Shown here: in pieces, positions 1 to 8,752 of the stretch
Position numbering within the stretch: position 1 is the stretch's first letter
Layout: every line of letters begins with the position of its first letter
NCBI GenBank assembly: GCA_965217195.1
Contig: CBDCHL010000001.1
Location: forward strand, 124,001-188,000
Length of the DNA: 64,000 nucleotides
Direction of reading: 5' to 3'
Origin: UBA6623 sp965217195
GTDB taxonomy: Bacteria; Acidobacteriota; Terriglobia; Bryobacterales; UBA6623
Program-made: the position numbers and the translations under genes
The notes under the pieces: generated by a model
Told to the model about the DNA's origin: nothing
Database searches by the model: none
Seen by the model: the letters and a program-made list of their open reading frames with translations, nothing else

Positions 1-1
1 C

Positions 2-913
2 CAAGCGGTCGAGCGTCGAATCGAAGACCGTAATGCGTTGGTGCGCATTCACGCCTACCGTTCCCTCGCCGCGCTGCGGCCCCCTGACGTCGTGACGGCG
101 TTGGCGGCGGGCTTGCGGGACAAGAACCCGAACGTGCGGATCGCAGCGATGCGTGCGCTCGGAGTGACCGGTGACCGACGCGCCGTTCCGTTAGTACAGT
201 CGTTGCGGTTTCAAACGAACCCGCTCTCCTACGCCGCCGAGGAAGCGATGGCGCGCTTGGCGACGGGTGCTGAAGAATACTTCGACGGCGTTGACGGTCT
301 GCCGAAGTCCTACGAAAGCCAGGCCGGGCGGGAGAGTTTTAAACGAGCCCTCGATATCCTGGGCTCCGAACGGGCGCGGGATCTGCTTGCCGCATTGGAC
401 ACCTCCGAAGCGAGGCCTACAAACGAACGTTCAGACCCGCCCTCAGAACCTCGCTTCGAGCCGGCGGACTACCAACGCATTTCGCGTGAGCTGAACCGTC
501 GGCTGACGGTCCATACAACGATCGGGGCGTTTGAGCTGGATATCCACTATGACGAAGCACGGCTGACTGCCGAGCACTTTGCCGCATTGGTCGCGGAAGG
601 CGCGTTTGAGCAGCAGCGCTTCGTCGGGGTCGAGCCGACTCGGCTGGTCGAGTTCCGGGCGGCGCGGCCCAACGACCCGGTACGTTTTCCGGCAAGTGTC
701 CGGTGTGAAGTCAATACGGAACTGTTTACGCGCGGCAGTTTGGGGATGTTCGCTGATCCCCGAGATTCCGGCGGCTACCGCTTCTTCATCGCCTTGAAGG
801 ACCTGCCGGAGCTCGACGGCCGCTACACGAATTTCGGACGCCTCGTCTCGGGCGATCGACTCATCAGCGAAATCACGAGGGAAACGAGAATCTTGCGGAT
901 CACGATGCCCTGA
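2..913 (+). CDS. HEAT-repeat protein with C-terminal cyclophilin-type prolyl isomerase domain (5' end outside window)
   Basis: The frame is open to the left edge, so the N-terminus is missing. About 303 residues are visible. The first 80 or so form HEAT-like helix pairs (VRIHAYRSLAAL, VRIAAMRALGV). After a charged linker, the last 150 residues look like a cyclophilin domain: a strand LTVHTTIGAFELDI, then GSLGMFADPRDSGG, and LDGRYTNFGRLVSG before the end, in the order expected of PpiA/PpiB-like isomerases. Family knowledge: such proteins catalyse peptidyl-prolyl cis-trans isomerisation, often outside the cytoplasm; HEAT repeats usually bind protein partners. Several residues of the usual active site (for example the Arg of FHRVI) are not obvious, so activity is uncertain. 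The gene ends just before a strong hairpin at 921-942. Confidence 0.8.
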   Translation, partial: QAVERRIEDRNALVRIHAYRSLAALRPPDVVTALAAGLRDKNPNVRIAAMRALGVTGDRRAVPLVQSLRFQTNPLSYAAEEAMARLATGAEEYFDGVDGLPKSYESQAGRESFKRALDILGSERARDLLAALDTSEARPTNERSDPPSEPRFEPADYQRISRELNRRLTVHTTIGAFELDIHYDEARLTAEHFAALVAEGAFEQQRFVGVEPTRLVEFRAARPNDPVRFPASVRCEVNTELFTRGSLGMFADPRDSGGYRFFIALKDLPELDGRYTNFGRLVSGDRLISEITRETRILRITMP

Positions 914-920
914 GCGCTGC

Positions 921-1090
921 CCACGGGCCTAGCAGCCCGTGGTGTAAGTCCGACTACGCGAAAAAAGGGTACAGCCACCGATTTTCGCCGTCCATCGGCG
1001 TTGGAAGCAAGGCCGTTCGACGAGCGAAAATCGAATGGCAGTCCCCCTTTTTCGCCCGAACACACTTTTGCCACGGGCTGCTAGGGAGCC
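921..1090. repeat. 170-bp composite palindrome (family C dispersed repeat)
   Basis: An outer hairpin CCACGGGC-loop-GCCCGTGG lies at 921-942, and CCTAGCAGCCCGTGG (928-942) recurs inverted at 1071-1085. Between them are two further inverted arms: 958-989 (ending in CGATTTTCGC) and 1021-1057 (beginning GCGAAAATCGAATGGC). The whole could fold into a large cruciform. It fills the gap between two gene 3' ends, so it may also act as a bidirectional terminator. The inner arm recurs near 22222 and 36010. Confidence 0.75.
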
Positions 1091-1163
1091 GAGATGCGGT
1101 CAGACGGGCTCCGAACCACGGACCGTCCAGGCTCGCGGAAATACCTCTGCGTCGCCTCGTGTT

Positions 1164-1400
1164 CTATTCGGAACCCTCGCCGGTCATCTTGGCGAGAACT
1201 TCGTCGAACAGAGCCGCTTTCTTGCCGGCTTTCTTCTTTGTGCCGCCCTTGCCGTGACGATATTTGTGCTCGTAGTAGCAAGTGCGGCAAGAGACTTTCG
1301 CCGGTTCACCGTTGACGAGAGCGACGACGGAGTGATTGGTCAACAGACGACACTTCGAGCAATGGTCGTCGATAATGTCGCCCAGGCGGGTTTCAGCCAT
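1164..1400 (-). CDS. Small Lys-rich protein with two CxxC motifs
   Basis: This 78-aa protein has CSKC near residue 14 and CRTC near residue 38, the spacing of a small zinc ribbon. A basic stretch follows (GKGGTKKKAGKK). It starts at ATG 1400 with GGAG about ten bases upstream. The composition suggests a cytoplasmic, nucleic-acid-associated protein, but I recognise no characterised family and assign no function. Its 3' end faces the 3' end of the PpiB-like gene across the composite palindrome. Confidence 0.7.
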   Translation of the reverse strand: MAETRLGDIIDDHCSKCRLLTNHSVVALVNGEPAKVSCRTCYYEHKYRHGKGGTKKKAGKKAALFDEVLAKMTGEGSE

Positions 1401-1467
1401 CGGGTGACTCCAACAGGGGGGAAGCTCATTATCGCAATAAGGTCGCCTCGCGGCAACAGCATCGAGG

Positions 1468-2805
1468 CTATTGTTTGGCCAGACAGTACAGGTGTTCCGC
1501 GGTCCGAATAAAGAGCTGATTGCCCGACGCCGCCGGGCTCGCGAGCGTATGACTGTCGAACTTGTTCACAGCCAGAAGCTTGAATTCCTTGCCCGCTTGG
1601 AGCACCGACGTCGTACCGTCTTCGCTCGTGGCGTAAATCTTGCCGTCGGCCAGAGTCGGCGAGGCGCTGTAGGTGCCCGGCTCGATGCGTAGGCGGTCCC
1701 AAACGACTTCGCCGGACCCGGCATCGAGCGCCACCACAATGCCCTTATCCCCTACGACGTAAACGAGCCGGCCGTCGGTCGTCGGGGTCGGGACGTCGGC
1801 GCCGAGGTTGTTCTTCCACACCACGTCGCTCTTGCCGAGCTGGCCGCTGCCCGGCCGGAAGGCGATAAACGGACGTCCGCGCGTACTGGGAGTATAGACC
1901 ACCCCGTCGAGAAAGATCGACGAGGCGATGGTCCGGTAAAAGGCCTGCTTGTCGGGGTTGAACCCGCCCATTCGCCATAGCTCCTTGCCGGTGTTGGGAT
2001 CGTGGCCGGTGGCGTAATCTCCCCCCGACACGATCAACTGCTTCTTGCCGTCGATTGCTTGGACCAGCGGCGTGGAGTAGTTGTCGGGTGACTCGTTGTG
2101 CGCGTCGGTCCAGCGGTCGACTTTCCAAACGGTCTTGCCGTCGGCCTTGTTAACGGCAAAGACATAGGAGGGGTCGTCGGTCGTCATCCCATGGAGAACC
2201 TGCAAGTACAGCCGGTCGCCATGGAGCAGCGGCGAAGACGCATAGCCGTGATTGAGTCCAAAGCGGCCGTAGTCCTTCTGAATATCACGTTGCCAAAGTT
2301 GCTTGCCGTCGAAATCAAAGCAAGTCAGGAAACCGGATCCGGTCAGGACCCAGATGTGTTTGCCGTCGGTCACCGGCGACGGCGAGGCCAAGTTTTGCTT
2401 ACGGTGGAGGCGGTTGCCCGTGCCGGTCTCGCGCCGCCAAAGGATCGAACCGTCTTTGCGATTGATCGCCAACAGCAGCAGCTTGTCGCGCTTGCCGGAC
2501 TTTTTCGTGCCCGAGCCGCCACGCGAACCGTAGCCCCTAAGGTTGTCGAAGCCCTCTTCGGCCGAAGTCACAAGAACAACATCGCCCCAAATGATCGGCG
2601 TCGCCGCGCTCCAACTCGGCAGCCGAACCTTCCACTGAACGTTTTCAGTTTCACTCCAGCTCACCGGCAGGTTTTTCGCCGTCGTGCTGGTGCCGTTTTG
2701 GTGGGCGCCGCGCCACTGCGGCCAGTAGTCGGCGGGTTCGCCGGCAGACAGCAATAGAACGCAACTCAAGCCGGCTGCAACAAGAAAAAACGCTCGCTTC
2801 GACAA
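1468..2805 (-). CDS. Exported PQQ-like beta-propeller (BamB-type repeat) protein
   Basis: This 445-aa protein starts at TTG 2805, chosen because GAGGAGGG sits at normal spacing upstream. Residues 1-22 are a signal peptide (FFLVAAGLSCVLLLSAG). The mature start, DYWPQWRGAHQNGTS, is the hallmark of PQQ-like propeller proteins common in Acidobacteria and Planctomycetes. About seven or eight blade repeats follow with A-x-D/N-x-x-x-G signatures (INRKDGSILWRRETG, VNKADGKTVWKVD, LDAGSGEVVWDR). Whether it binds PQQ or is a scaffold like BamB cannot be told from sequence. It lies 53 nt downstream of tsaE on the same strand and 67 nt upstream of the small zinc protein. Confidence 0.88.
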   Translation of the reverse strand: MSKRAFFLVAAGLSCVLLLSAGEPADYWPQWRGAHQNGTSTTAKNLPVSWSETENVQWKVRLPSWSAATPIIWGDVVLVTSAEEGFDNLRGYGSRGGSGTKKSGKRDKLLLLAINRKDGSILWRRETGTGNRLHRKQNLASPSPVTDGKHIWVLTGSGFLTCFDFDGKQLWQRDIQKDYGRFGLNHGYASSPLLHGDRLYLQVLHGMTTDDPSYVFAVNKADGKTVWKVDRWTDAHNESPDNYSTPLVQAIDGKKQLIVSGGDYATGHDPNTGKELWRMGGFNPDKQAFYRTIASSIFLDGVVYTPSTRGRPFIAFRPGSGQLGKSDVVWKNNLGADVPTPTTDGRLVYVVGDKGIVVALDAGSGEVVWDRLRIEPGTYSASPTLADGKIYATSEDGTTSVLQAGKEFKLLAVNKFDSHTLASPAASGNQLFIRTAEHLYCLAKQ

Positions 2806-2858
2806 GGGTTTCCCTCCTCGCGGATCGTAAGGTCATGCTATCACAGGAGTCCGAAATC

Positions 2859-3368
2859 TCACCCCTCCGAGGCGTCGTCAACTTCGCAAACCGGCCGGGC
2901 TGTTAGCGGGTCGGCTCGCTTCCCTTGCCCGTCATCCTCAGCGGGTCGGCTCACTTGAATCTCTCGCAAATCATCGCCGCGATCGATGAGGTGAATCTCC
3001 GTCCTTTCGCCGGGCAGCTGTTGATTGAACTTCTCTCCCCACTCGATCAGAACCACCACCGGCTTGTCCCACAAATCCTCGAGCCCGAGAGTCTCGAGTT
3101 CGGGCACCCGGTCGAGGCGATAGAGATCGATGTGATAGACCTTGGGCGTCCCCTCGTATTCGTGGATCAGCGAAAACGTCGGGCTCAACACGTCTTCCGG
3201 GGCGGCAACGCCGAGCCCTTCGATAATGCCCTTCGCCAGCGTAGTCTTGCCGCTGCCGAGATCGCCGATCAGCAGAACGGTTTCGGGGGCGCGGATCTCC
3301 GCGGCCAAGCGGCGGCCGAGGTCCGTGGTTTCTTCCGCCGAGTGGGTGGTGTAGACGCCGGGGGACAT
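2859..3368 (-). CDS. tsaE: tRNA threonylcarbamoyladenosine biosynthesis ATPase TsaE
   Basis: TsaE is the ATPase that works with TsaB and TsaD in transferring threonylcarbamoyl to A37 of ANN-decoding tRNAs. The Walker A motif GDLGSGKTTL is near residue 40, SPTFSLIHEY follows, and YHIDLYRL and IEWGEK are the other family blocks. ATG 3368 gives 169 aa; a TTG at 3380 would add four residues. The last 25 residues (GQGKRADPLTAR and on) exceed the usual family length and may be unstructured. The partner gene tsaB is in this window but 48 kb away. tsaD is not seen. Confidence 0.93.
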   Translation of the reverse strand: MSPGVYTTHSAEETTDLGRRLAAEIRAPETVLLIGDLGSGKTTLAKGIIEGLGVAAPEDVLSPTFSLIHEYEGTPKVYHIDLYRLDRVPELETLGLEDLWDKPVVVLIEWGEKFNQQLPGERTEIHLIDRGDDLREIQVSRPAEDDGQGKRADPLTARPVCEVDDASEG

Positions 3369-3424
3369 GGGGAACCGCAAACATTTCTATTGTTTCACGG
3401 AGGGAATGGATGAATGGAGACCCG

Positions 3425-4846
3425 TCAAACCGCTCGTGTCTTCCAGTGCCCGCGCCGGAACAGGACCAAGCCTACGAGCGTCCACGCCGCGCCGGTACAA
3501 GCAACGGCGATGTAGACGCCGGTGGCGCCCATCCCGACGTACTGCGAGAGTGTGTATGCCAGCGGCAACTGCCAAACCCAATAACAGAACAGGTTGATGA
3601 ACGTGGGCGTATCGGTGTCTCCCGCGCCGTTAAAACCGGCCGCGAAAACCATGCTGTAGGCGCTGAAGACCTGGCCGGCGCTGAGGTAGCGCAGCGACTC
3701 GACGCCCACGCTCAGAACGGCCGCATCACTGGTGAACGAGCCGACCAGCGGCTCGGTCAGCAGCCAAAACACCGCGCTCGCGGAGGCCAGAAAAATTGTG
3801 TTGTAGACGCCCGCCAGCCATACAGCGCGCTCCGCCCTCTCAGGCTTTCCGGCACCAAGGGATTGCCCCACGAGCGTCGAGGCGGCGTTCGACAATCCCC
3901 AAGAGACCAAGATGGAAAACAGCACCAGCCGCAGTGCGATCGTATAGCCCGCCAGCGTGACCGACCCGAACAGGGCCATGATCCGCATGACGCCCATCCA
4001 ACTCGCCGTCGCGACAAAGAACTGGATAATGCCGCTGACCGATATCCGCATAAGCGTGCGCATGACCGGGAGGTTTAGCCGCATGTGGAGCGCCTTCATC
4101 CCGACCCGCTGCCGTCCTCGGAGCAAGACGCTGAATTGGTAAGCAACTCCGATGCCGCGGGCAATCGTCGTTGCCACGGCGGCGCCGACAAGGCCCATCT
4201 CGGGGAAGGGTCCCCAGCCGAAGATCAGGCACGGGTCGAGGATGATGTTGATCCCATTGGCCAGCCAAAGGGCTCGCATGGCGACCACGGCGTCGCCGGC
4301 GCCGCGGAAGATAGCGTTGTTGAGAAAGATAAGAAAGATCGTCGACGACCCAGCGAACAGCACCGACAAGTAAGACGATCCGGCGATGACGGCCGGCGAG
4401 GCGCCCATCCACCCCAACAAGCTCGGAGCCATCACGGCGCCGAAAACCGCGGGTGGAATCGACAGCGCGACGGCCGCCAATATGGCTTGCCCGGCGGCCT
4501 TAGACGCTCCTTCGCCGTCGTGCTCTCCGATGCGTCGAGCGACCATCGCCGTTGCGCCCATGCTGAGGCCCAGGGCCACCGCGAATACGACTACGACGAG
4601 CGAGGCGCTCAGCCCGACTGTGGCCACCGCGTCCGCTCCGAGCTTGCCGACGAAGTAAATGTCGACGAGACCGAAGGTCGATTCCATGAACAACTCGAGC
4701 ATCATGGGAATCGCCAGCAGCGTAATCGCACGGGTCAAGCTGTCCGACGTGTAGTCTTCGCGAGTGCCGCGCACCGAAGCCCAAGCGGCCTGTAGGAAGC
4801 CTCCTTTGGGAGAGGACTCGGCCGTGCTGGGTTGGGTCGGTTCCAT
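3425..4846 (-). CDS. MATE-family multidrug/Na+ (H+) antiporter
   Basis: The 473-aa polytopic protein has about 12 membrane segments in two homologous halves, starting with ITLLAIPMMLELFMES and GLVDIYFVGKLG, the MATE N-lobe signature. Family members export cationic drugs or metabolites against a Na+ or H+ gradient in the inner membrane. The ATG at 4846 is preferred; a GTG at 4933 would add 29 basic residues that precede the usual MATE start by too far. It is transcribed away from lpdA. No regulator lies beside it, so substrate and control are unknown. Confidence 0.9.
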   Translation of the reverse strand: MEPTQPSTAESSPKGGFLQAAWASVRGTREDYTSDSLTRAITLLAIPMMLELFMESTFGLVDIYFVGKLGADAVATVGLSASLVVVVFAVALGLSMGATAMVARRIGEHDGEGASKAAGQAILAAVALSIPPAVFGAVMAPSLLGWMGASPAVIAGSSYLSVLFAGSSTIFLIFLNNAIFRGAGDAVVAMRALWLANGINIILDPCLIFGWGPFPEMGLVGAAVATTIARGIGVAYQFSVLLRGRQRVGMKALHMRLNLPVMRTLMRISVSGIIQFFVATASWMGVMRIMALFGSVTLAGYTIALRLVLFSILVSWGLSNAASTLVGQSLGAGKPERAERAVWLAGVYNTIFLASASAVFWLLTEPLVGSFTSDAAVLSVGVESLRYLSAGQVFSAYSMVFAAGFNGAGDTDTPTFINLFCYWVWQLPLAYTLSQYVGMGATGVYIAVACTGAAWTLVGLVLFRRGHWKTRAV

Positions 4847-5181
4847 AGCTTGGATGCGGCGGCCGCAATGCGACCGCGAGCGCAAGGGCCCTGTCGTTGA
4901 TAACGGGTCGGTGGCCGGGCCGGGAGCACTCACGGACTCGGATGTCCCGGCGCCGTTTCGAGGGAGGTAGCCCGCCGACTCGGGAACCGGTTTGTCTCTG
5001 AGAGACGTTGCGAGCGCGAGAGGAGACTAAGAATTTCGAGGGCCCCGAGCCGCCGCGAACCGTCTCATTGTCCCCTACGATTGCGGCGAAGACAAGCGCC
5101 GGCAGGCGGCGCGGACCAACGCGGGAAGCATCCACACTCTAGGCCGGAAAAAGCCCCTCCTCTGATAGACTGATTTGGCTC
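4847..5181. other. Divergent intergenic region between MATE gene and lpdA
   Basis: This 335-base gap holds the start regions of two divergently transcribed genes. I see no recognisable operator, riboswitch or dispersed repeat. There is no clear Shine-Dalgarno sequence directly before lpdA. Confidence 0.5.
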
Positions 5182-6576
5182 ATGGCCTACGACGTCATCG
5201 TCATCGGCAGCGGTCCCGGTGGGTACGTTGCCGCAATTCGAGCCGCCCAATATGGTCGCAAGGTCGCTGTTGTCGAAAAGGCCCCGGCCTTCGGCGGGAC
5301 CTGCCTGCACGTCGGCTGCATCCCGACCAAAGCGTTGCTGCATTTTGCCGAAGCCTACGAAACGGCCTTGCATGGAGAGACAATCGGCATTCGTTGCAGC
5401 GGGGTCGAGCTCGATTTCCCGATGATGCAGCGGCGCAAGACGCAGATCGTCGACGGCCATGCCCGGGGCATCGAGTTTCTCTTCAAGAAACACAAGATCG
5501 AAAGCGTCGTGGGTTTCGGGAAGCTCCTCGGCGAGGGCGGCGTCGAAGTCAACAGCCCTGACGGGGTGCGCGAGCTGAGTGCTAAGAACATCATCTTGGC
5601 CACCGGGTCTGAAGCACGCCGACTGCGCGGCATCGACCTGCCGACCGACCGCTTTTTGACCAATGTCGAGATCCTCAGCCTTGAATCCGTCCCCGAATCT
5701 TTGGCGATTATCGGCGCCGGCGCAGTAGGGGTGGAGTTCGCCTCGATCTATCGCAGCTTTGGAGCGCAAGTAACACTTCTCGAAGCGCTGCCCCGGCTGG
5801 TGCCATTAGAAGACGAGGAAGTTTCCAAGGAACTTGCACGCGCTTTCCGCAAACGCCGCATCGAGGCGCACACAGGGGCTTCGGTCGAGGGCGCGGAGGA
5901 GACGACTGACGGCGTGGTAGTTCACTTCACCGACGCCAACGGGAAGGCACAGGAAGTCATCGCCGAGAAACTACTCGTCGCGGTGGGGCGCAAGCCGAAC
6001 ACCGAAAATATCGGTCTTGAAAATACCGCCGCCGAAACCGACCAAGGCTTTATCAAGACCGACAAATGGATGCAGACCGCCGAGACCGGGGTCTATGCCG
6101 TCGGAGACATCGTCGCCGACACACCGCAACTTGCTCACGTCGCTTCGATGGAGGGCATCGTGGCGGCAGCTCACATCGCCGGACGCGACGTCGAGCCGAT
6201 CAACCGCCGCCACAGCCCGGCGGCGACCTATTGCGAACCGCAGATCGGCAGCGTCGGGTTGACCGAAGCCGCCGCGCGCGAGATGGGCTACGCGGTCAAG
6301 ACGGGCAAGTTCTCGTTTCGCGGCAACAGCAAGGCGTCGATCCTGGGCCGCCATGATGGTTTCGTGAAGGTTGTCGCCGACGAGGAGACAGATGAGATTC
6401 TGGGCGTTCACATCATCGGTCCGCAGGCGACGGAGATGATCTCGGAAGCCGTGGTGGCCATGACTTCGGAGGCCACCGTCGAGTCGATCACGCGGACCAT
6501 CCACTCGCATCCGACCCTTTCCGAGGCCGTGCAAGAGGCCTTCCACGATGTGTACGGGATGGCGATCAATGCTTGA
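5182..6576 (+). CDS. lpdA: Dihydrolipoyl dehydrogenase (E3)
   Basis: This flavoprotein reoxidises dihydrolipoamide with NAD+ in 2-oxoacid dehydrogenase and glycine cleavage complexes. Its 464 aa are standard. The FAD-binding loop GSGPGGY is at residues 8-14, and the redox-active disulfide C41-x4-C46 is in GGTCLHVGCIPTK. The NAD-binding GAGAVGVEFA lies mid-protein, VGRKPNT and GVYAVGDI follow, and the C-terminal His-Glu pair is in HSHPTLSEA. It is followed after 19 nt by lipB, so the two lipoate-related genes probably form an operon. No E1 or E2 gene is nearby. Confidence 0.96.
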   Translation: MAYDVIVIGSGPGGYVAAIRAAQYGRKVAVVEKAPAFGGTCLHVGCIPTKALLHFAEAYETALHGETIGIRCSGVELDFPMMQRRKTQIVDGHARGIEFLFKKHKIESVVGFGKLLGEGGVEVNSPDGVRELSAKNIILATGSEARRLRGIDLPTDRFLTNVEILSLESVPESLAIIGAGAVGVEFASIYRSFGAQVTLLEALPRLVPLEDEEVSKELARAFRKRRIEAHTGASVEGAEETTDGVVVHFTDANGKAQEVIAEKLLVAVGRKPNTENIGLENTAAETDQGFIKTDKWMQTAETGVYAVGDIVADTPQLAHVASMEGIVAAAHIAGRDVEPINRRHSPAATYCEPQIGSVGLTEAAAREMGYAVKTGKFSFRGNSKASILGRHDGFVKVVADEETDEILGVHIIGPQATEMISEAVVAMTSEATVESITRTIHSHPTLSEAVQEAFHDVYGMAINA

Positions 6577-6595
6577 GCACCCCGGCTGATCCATC

Positions 6596-7318
6596 ATGCC
6601 CGCCTCCACGACACAGATGGGAACGCCGTCGTTAGAAACGTCCCCGGTTACGGCGAGGACAGCCGGCGGGCTTCCCGTTTGTGAATACCGCGACCTGGGG
6701 CGGATGCCCTACGCGCGCGCCTTCTCCTTGCAACAAGACTTCGTCGCGCGCCGCAAGAGCGGAGCGATTCCCGACCAATTGCTCTTCGTCGAGCATCCGC
6801 CGGTGATTACTCTCGGCCGCAATGCTCGCTCCGGCAATGTATTGCTTTCCGAGGCCGAGCTTAAACGCCGCGGAATCGAGGTTCACGCCACAGATCGCGG
6901 CGGAGACGTAACGTACCACGGCCCCGGGCAGATCGTCGGCTACCCGATCCTTGATCTGCGCTTCTGGAAGCGCGATGTCGGCGCCTACGTGCGGGCGCTC
7001 GAGCAAGTGATGATCAACGCCGTCCGACCGTTCGGCGTGCGGGCGGATCGGGTGGAGGGCTGCACCGGGTGTTGGGTCGGCGACGCCAAGCTGGGCGCGA
7101 TCGGCGTGCACATCAGCCGCTGGGTGACCTCGCACGGTTTCGCGCTGAATCTCTCGCCCGAACTCGAGCACTTCAGCTACATCGTTCCTTGCGGCATCGA
7201 CAAGCCCGTGACGTCGGTCGAGCAGTTGACGGGACAGGCGCCGGAACGCGAAGAAGTCGTGGGTCTCCTCATTGAATCTTTCGGCCGCGCGTTCCGGCGG
7301 CGAATGTCAGCTGCTTGA
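6596..7318 (+). CDS. lipB: Octanoyl-[ACP]:protein N-octanoyltransferase LipB
   Basis: LipB moves octanoate from acyl-carrier protein to lipoyl domains, the first step of lipoate synthesis. The 240-aa protein has the family block RGGDVTYHGPGQIVGYP, and the catalytic pair is visible as Lys165 (GDAKLGAIGV) and Cys199 (IVPCGI). An N-terminal extension of about 25 residues precedes the conserved start CEYRDLG. A shorter product could initiate later, but no better start is visible. It lies 19 nt after lpdA. LipA is not in the window. Confidence 0.95.
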   Translation: MPASTTQMGTPSLETSPVTARTAGGLPVCEYRDLGRMPYARAFSLQQDFVARRKSGAIPDQLLFVEHPPVITLGRNARSGNVLLSEAELKRRGIEVHATDRGGDVTYHGPGQIVGYPILDLRFWKRDVGAYVRALEQVMINAVRPFGVRADRVEGCTGCWVGDAKLGAIGVHISRWVTSHGFALNLSPELEHFSYIVPCGIDKPVTSVEQLTGQAPEREEVVGLLIESFGRAFRRRMSAA

Positions 7319-7506
7319 ACCTAACCAAGCTGCTACGAATCTCCTCGATGTTGAGGGTCCCCGACGTGGCGTGCGGGCCGGCGAAAGTCAGAAACGGAAC
7401 TCTTCCGGAACTACGTTCCGCTCCCGCTGTTTTGTTAGGATGTGTGGGCTCGGCTGCATCTGTTCGGGAGAGATGATAGAGGCCGTTTCACAACGGGAGG
7501 ATATCA

Positions 7507-8001
7507 GTGACAACCATCACCAGACGATACAGCCCTCTTCTTGCCGCCTTCTTGGTTTCGGCGCTCGGTGCCTCGGCCGCCGGGTTGCCTAGCAAGAAAG
7601 CCCTGACGCTCTCGGCCGCTAAGGAAACAGCCGCGGCCGCGGAAGCCCACGCGACAAAGAACGGCTGGAACGTCGTGATCGCCATTCTTGATGACGGCGG
7701 GAACTTGGTTTACCTCGAACGCATGGACGGCGCCCAGACCGGCAGCATCGAAGTCGCGATCAAGAAAGCCGAGTCCGCTGTTTCCTACCGCCGCCCCACG
7801 AAAGTCTTCGGCAACGCGGTGTCCAATGGGGTCACCGCTCTCCTAGCCCTGCCGGGTGCACTGCCGTTTGAAGGTGGTATTCCCCTGAAAGCCGGCGACG
7901 ACCTGGTGGGTGCGATCGGCGTCAGCGGCGTTACGACGCAGCAAGACGGCATGATCGCCCAAGCCGGCGTCGACAAGCTGGCCGAGATCGCGGGCGAGTA
8001 G
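7507..8001 (+). CDS. Secreted GlcG/HbpS-family heme-binding-like protein
   Basis: This 164-aa protein starts at GTG 7507, supported by GGGAGG about eight bases upstream. Residues 1-25 are a signal peptide ending near ASAAG. The rest matches the GlcG/HbpS fold: AHATKNGWNVVIAILDDGGN, LVYLERMDGAQ, a GG-rich segment EGGIPLKAGDDLVGAIGVSG, and GMIAQAG. HbpS of Streptomyces binds heme and senses redox stress with a two-component system; GlcG sits in glycolate operons. Neither context is seen here, so the role is open; exported heme or cofactor binding is plausible. Confidence 0.87.
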   Translation: MTTITRRYSPLLAAFLVSALGASAAGLPSKKALTLSAAKETAAAAEAHATKNGWNVVIAILDDGGNLVYLERMDGAQTGSIEVAIKKAESAVSYRRPTKVFGNAVSNGVTALLALPGALPFEGGIPLKAGDDLVGAIGVSGVTTQQDGMIAQAGVDKLAEIAGE

Positions 8002-8016
8002 ACAGCCGCCAGGCAC

Positions 8017-8049
8017 GTGGCGACCGGCACTCTTGCCGGTCCTTGTCGC
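8017..8049 (+). repeat. Dispersed hairpin, family F
   Basis: The hairpin GACCGGCACTCTTGCCGGTC lies 16 nt after a stop codon. A near-identical copy with CTCG instead of CTCT is at 9945-9976, and looser copies are at 50680-50735 and 53719-53748. Confidence 0.7.
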
Positions 8050-8101
8050 CAGTACGGACCGACACTCATCTCGGCCCCCCTCGATCCGCCGCCGGAACCC
8101 G

Positions 8102-8566
8102 TCAGCGGTAAGCCCGCGTCACCCATTCGGCGACAACGCTCGGTTTGTCGAATCCCTCGACTTCGACCCGCACCATCCACACAAACTGGAGCCCGCCCTC
8201 GATTTCTTCGATCGACTGTAAACCCACGCGGGCGCGAATCTTCGAGCCCGCCGGGACCGGGGCGGGGAAGCGTACGCGATTCAACCCATAGTTAATGCCT
8301 CGATTGAACCCGGCGCTGACGTCGACGACGTCTTTGATGAAGGCCGAGAGCAGAGAAAGGCTCAAGAAGCCATGAGCGACGGTCGTCCCGTAGGGCGACT
8401 CGGTGGCGGCGCGCTCGCTGTCGAGGTGGATCCATTGGTGATCCTCGGTGGCGTCCGCGAAAACGTTGATGCGGTCTTGCGTCATCGTCTTCCAGTCGGT
8501 GACGCCGACTTCCCGGCCGACGAGGCCGCGCAATTGTTCTAGGTCGGTGATGACATTAGCCGGCAT
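8102..8566 (-). CDS. MaoC-like (R)-specific enoyl-CoA hydratase
   Basis: The 154-aa single-hotdog protein has the hydratase motif around Asp42 and His47 (FADATEDHQWIH), a five-residue spacing matching the catalytic Asp31/His36 pair of PhaJ. Conserved GTTVAHGFL and INYGLNRVRFPAPVP follow. The family hydrates trans-2-enoyl-CoA to (R)-3-hydroxyacyl-CoA. The start ATG 8566 has AGGAG seven bases upstream; the frame stays open far beyond it, but that extension is antisense to the DUF1080 gene. It is divergent from that gene, with 186 nt between the two starts. Confidence 0.9.
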   Translation of the reverse strand: MPANVITDLEQLRGLVGREVGVTDWKTMTQDRINVFADATEDHQWIHLDSERAATESPYGTTVAHGFLSLSLLSAFIKDVVDVSAGFNRGINYGLNRVRFPAPVPAGSKIRARVGLQSIEEIEGGLQFVWMVRVEVEGFDKPSVVAEWVTRAYR

Positions 8567-8752
8567 ATTCTCTCCTTGCTGGGTTGTATTTGGCCGGACC
8601 GCCGGCACCCGGCCGAGCCGAGGGCCGCTTACGATTGTACGCGGCGGCCGAGGGGCTCGGGGCTTTGCTCCAGACTTCCGGCGGCGGTACAATCTTGCGA
8701 GTATCGCCAATGAGGGAACTATCGGGTTCCCAACGTGATTGAGGACTATAAA

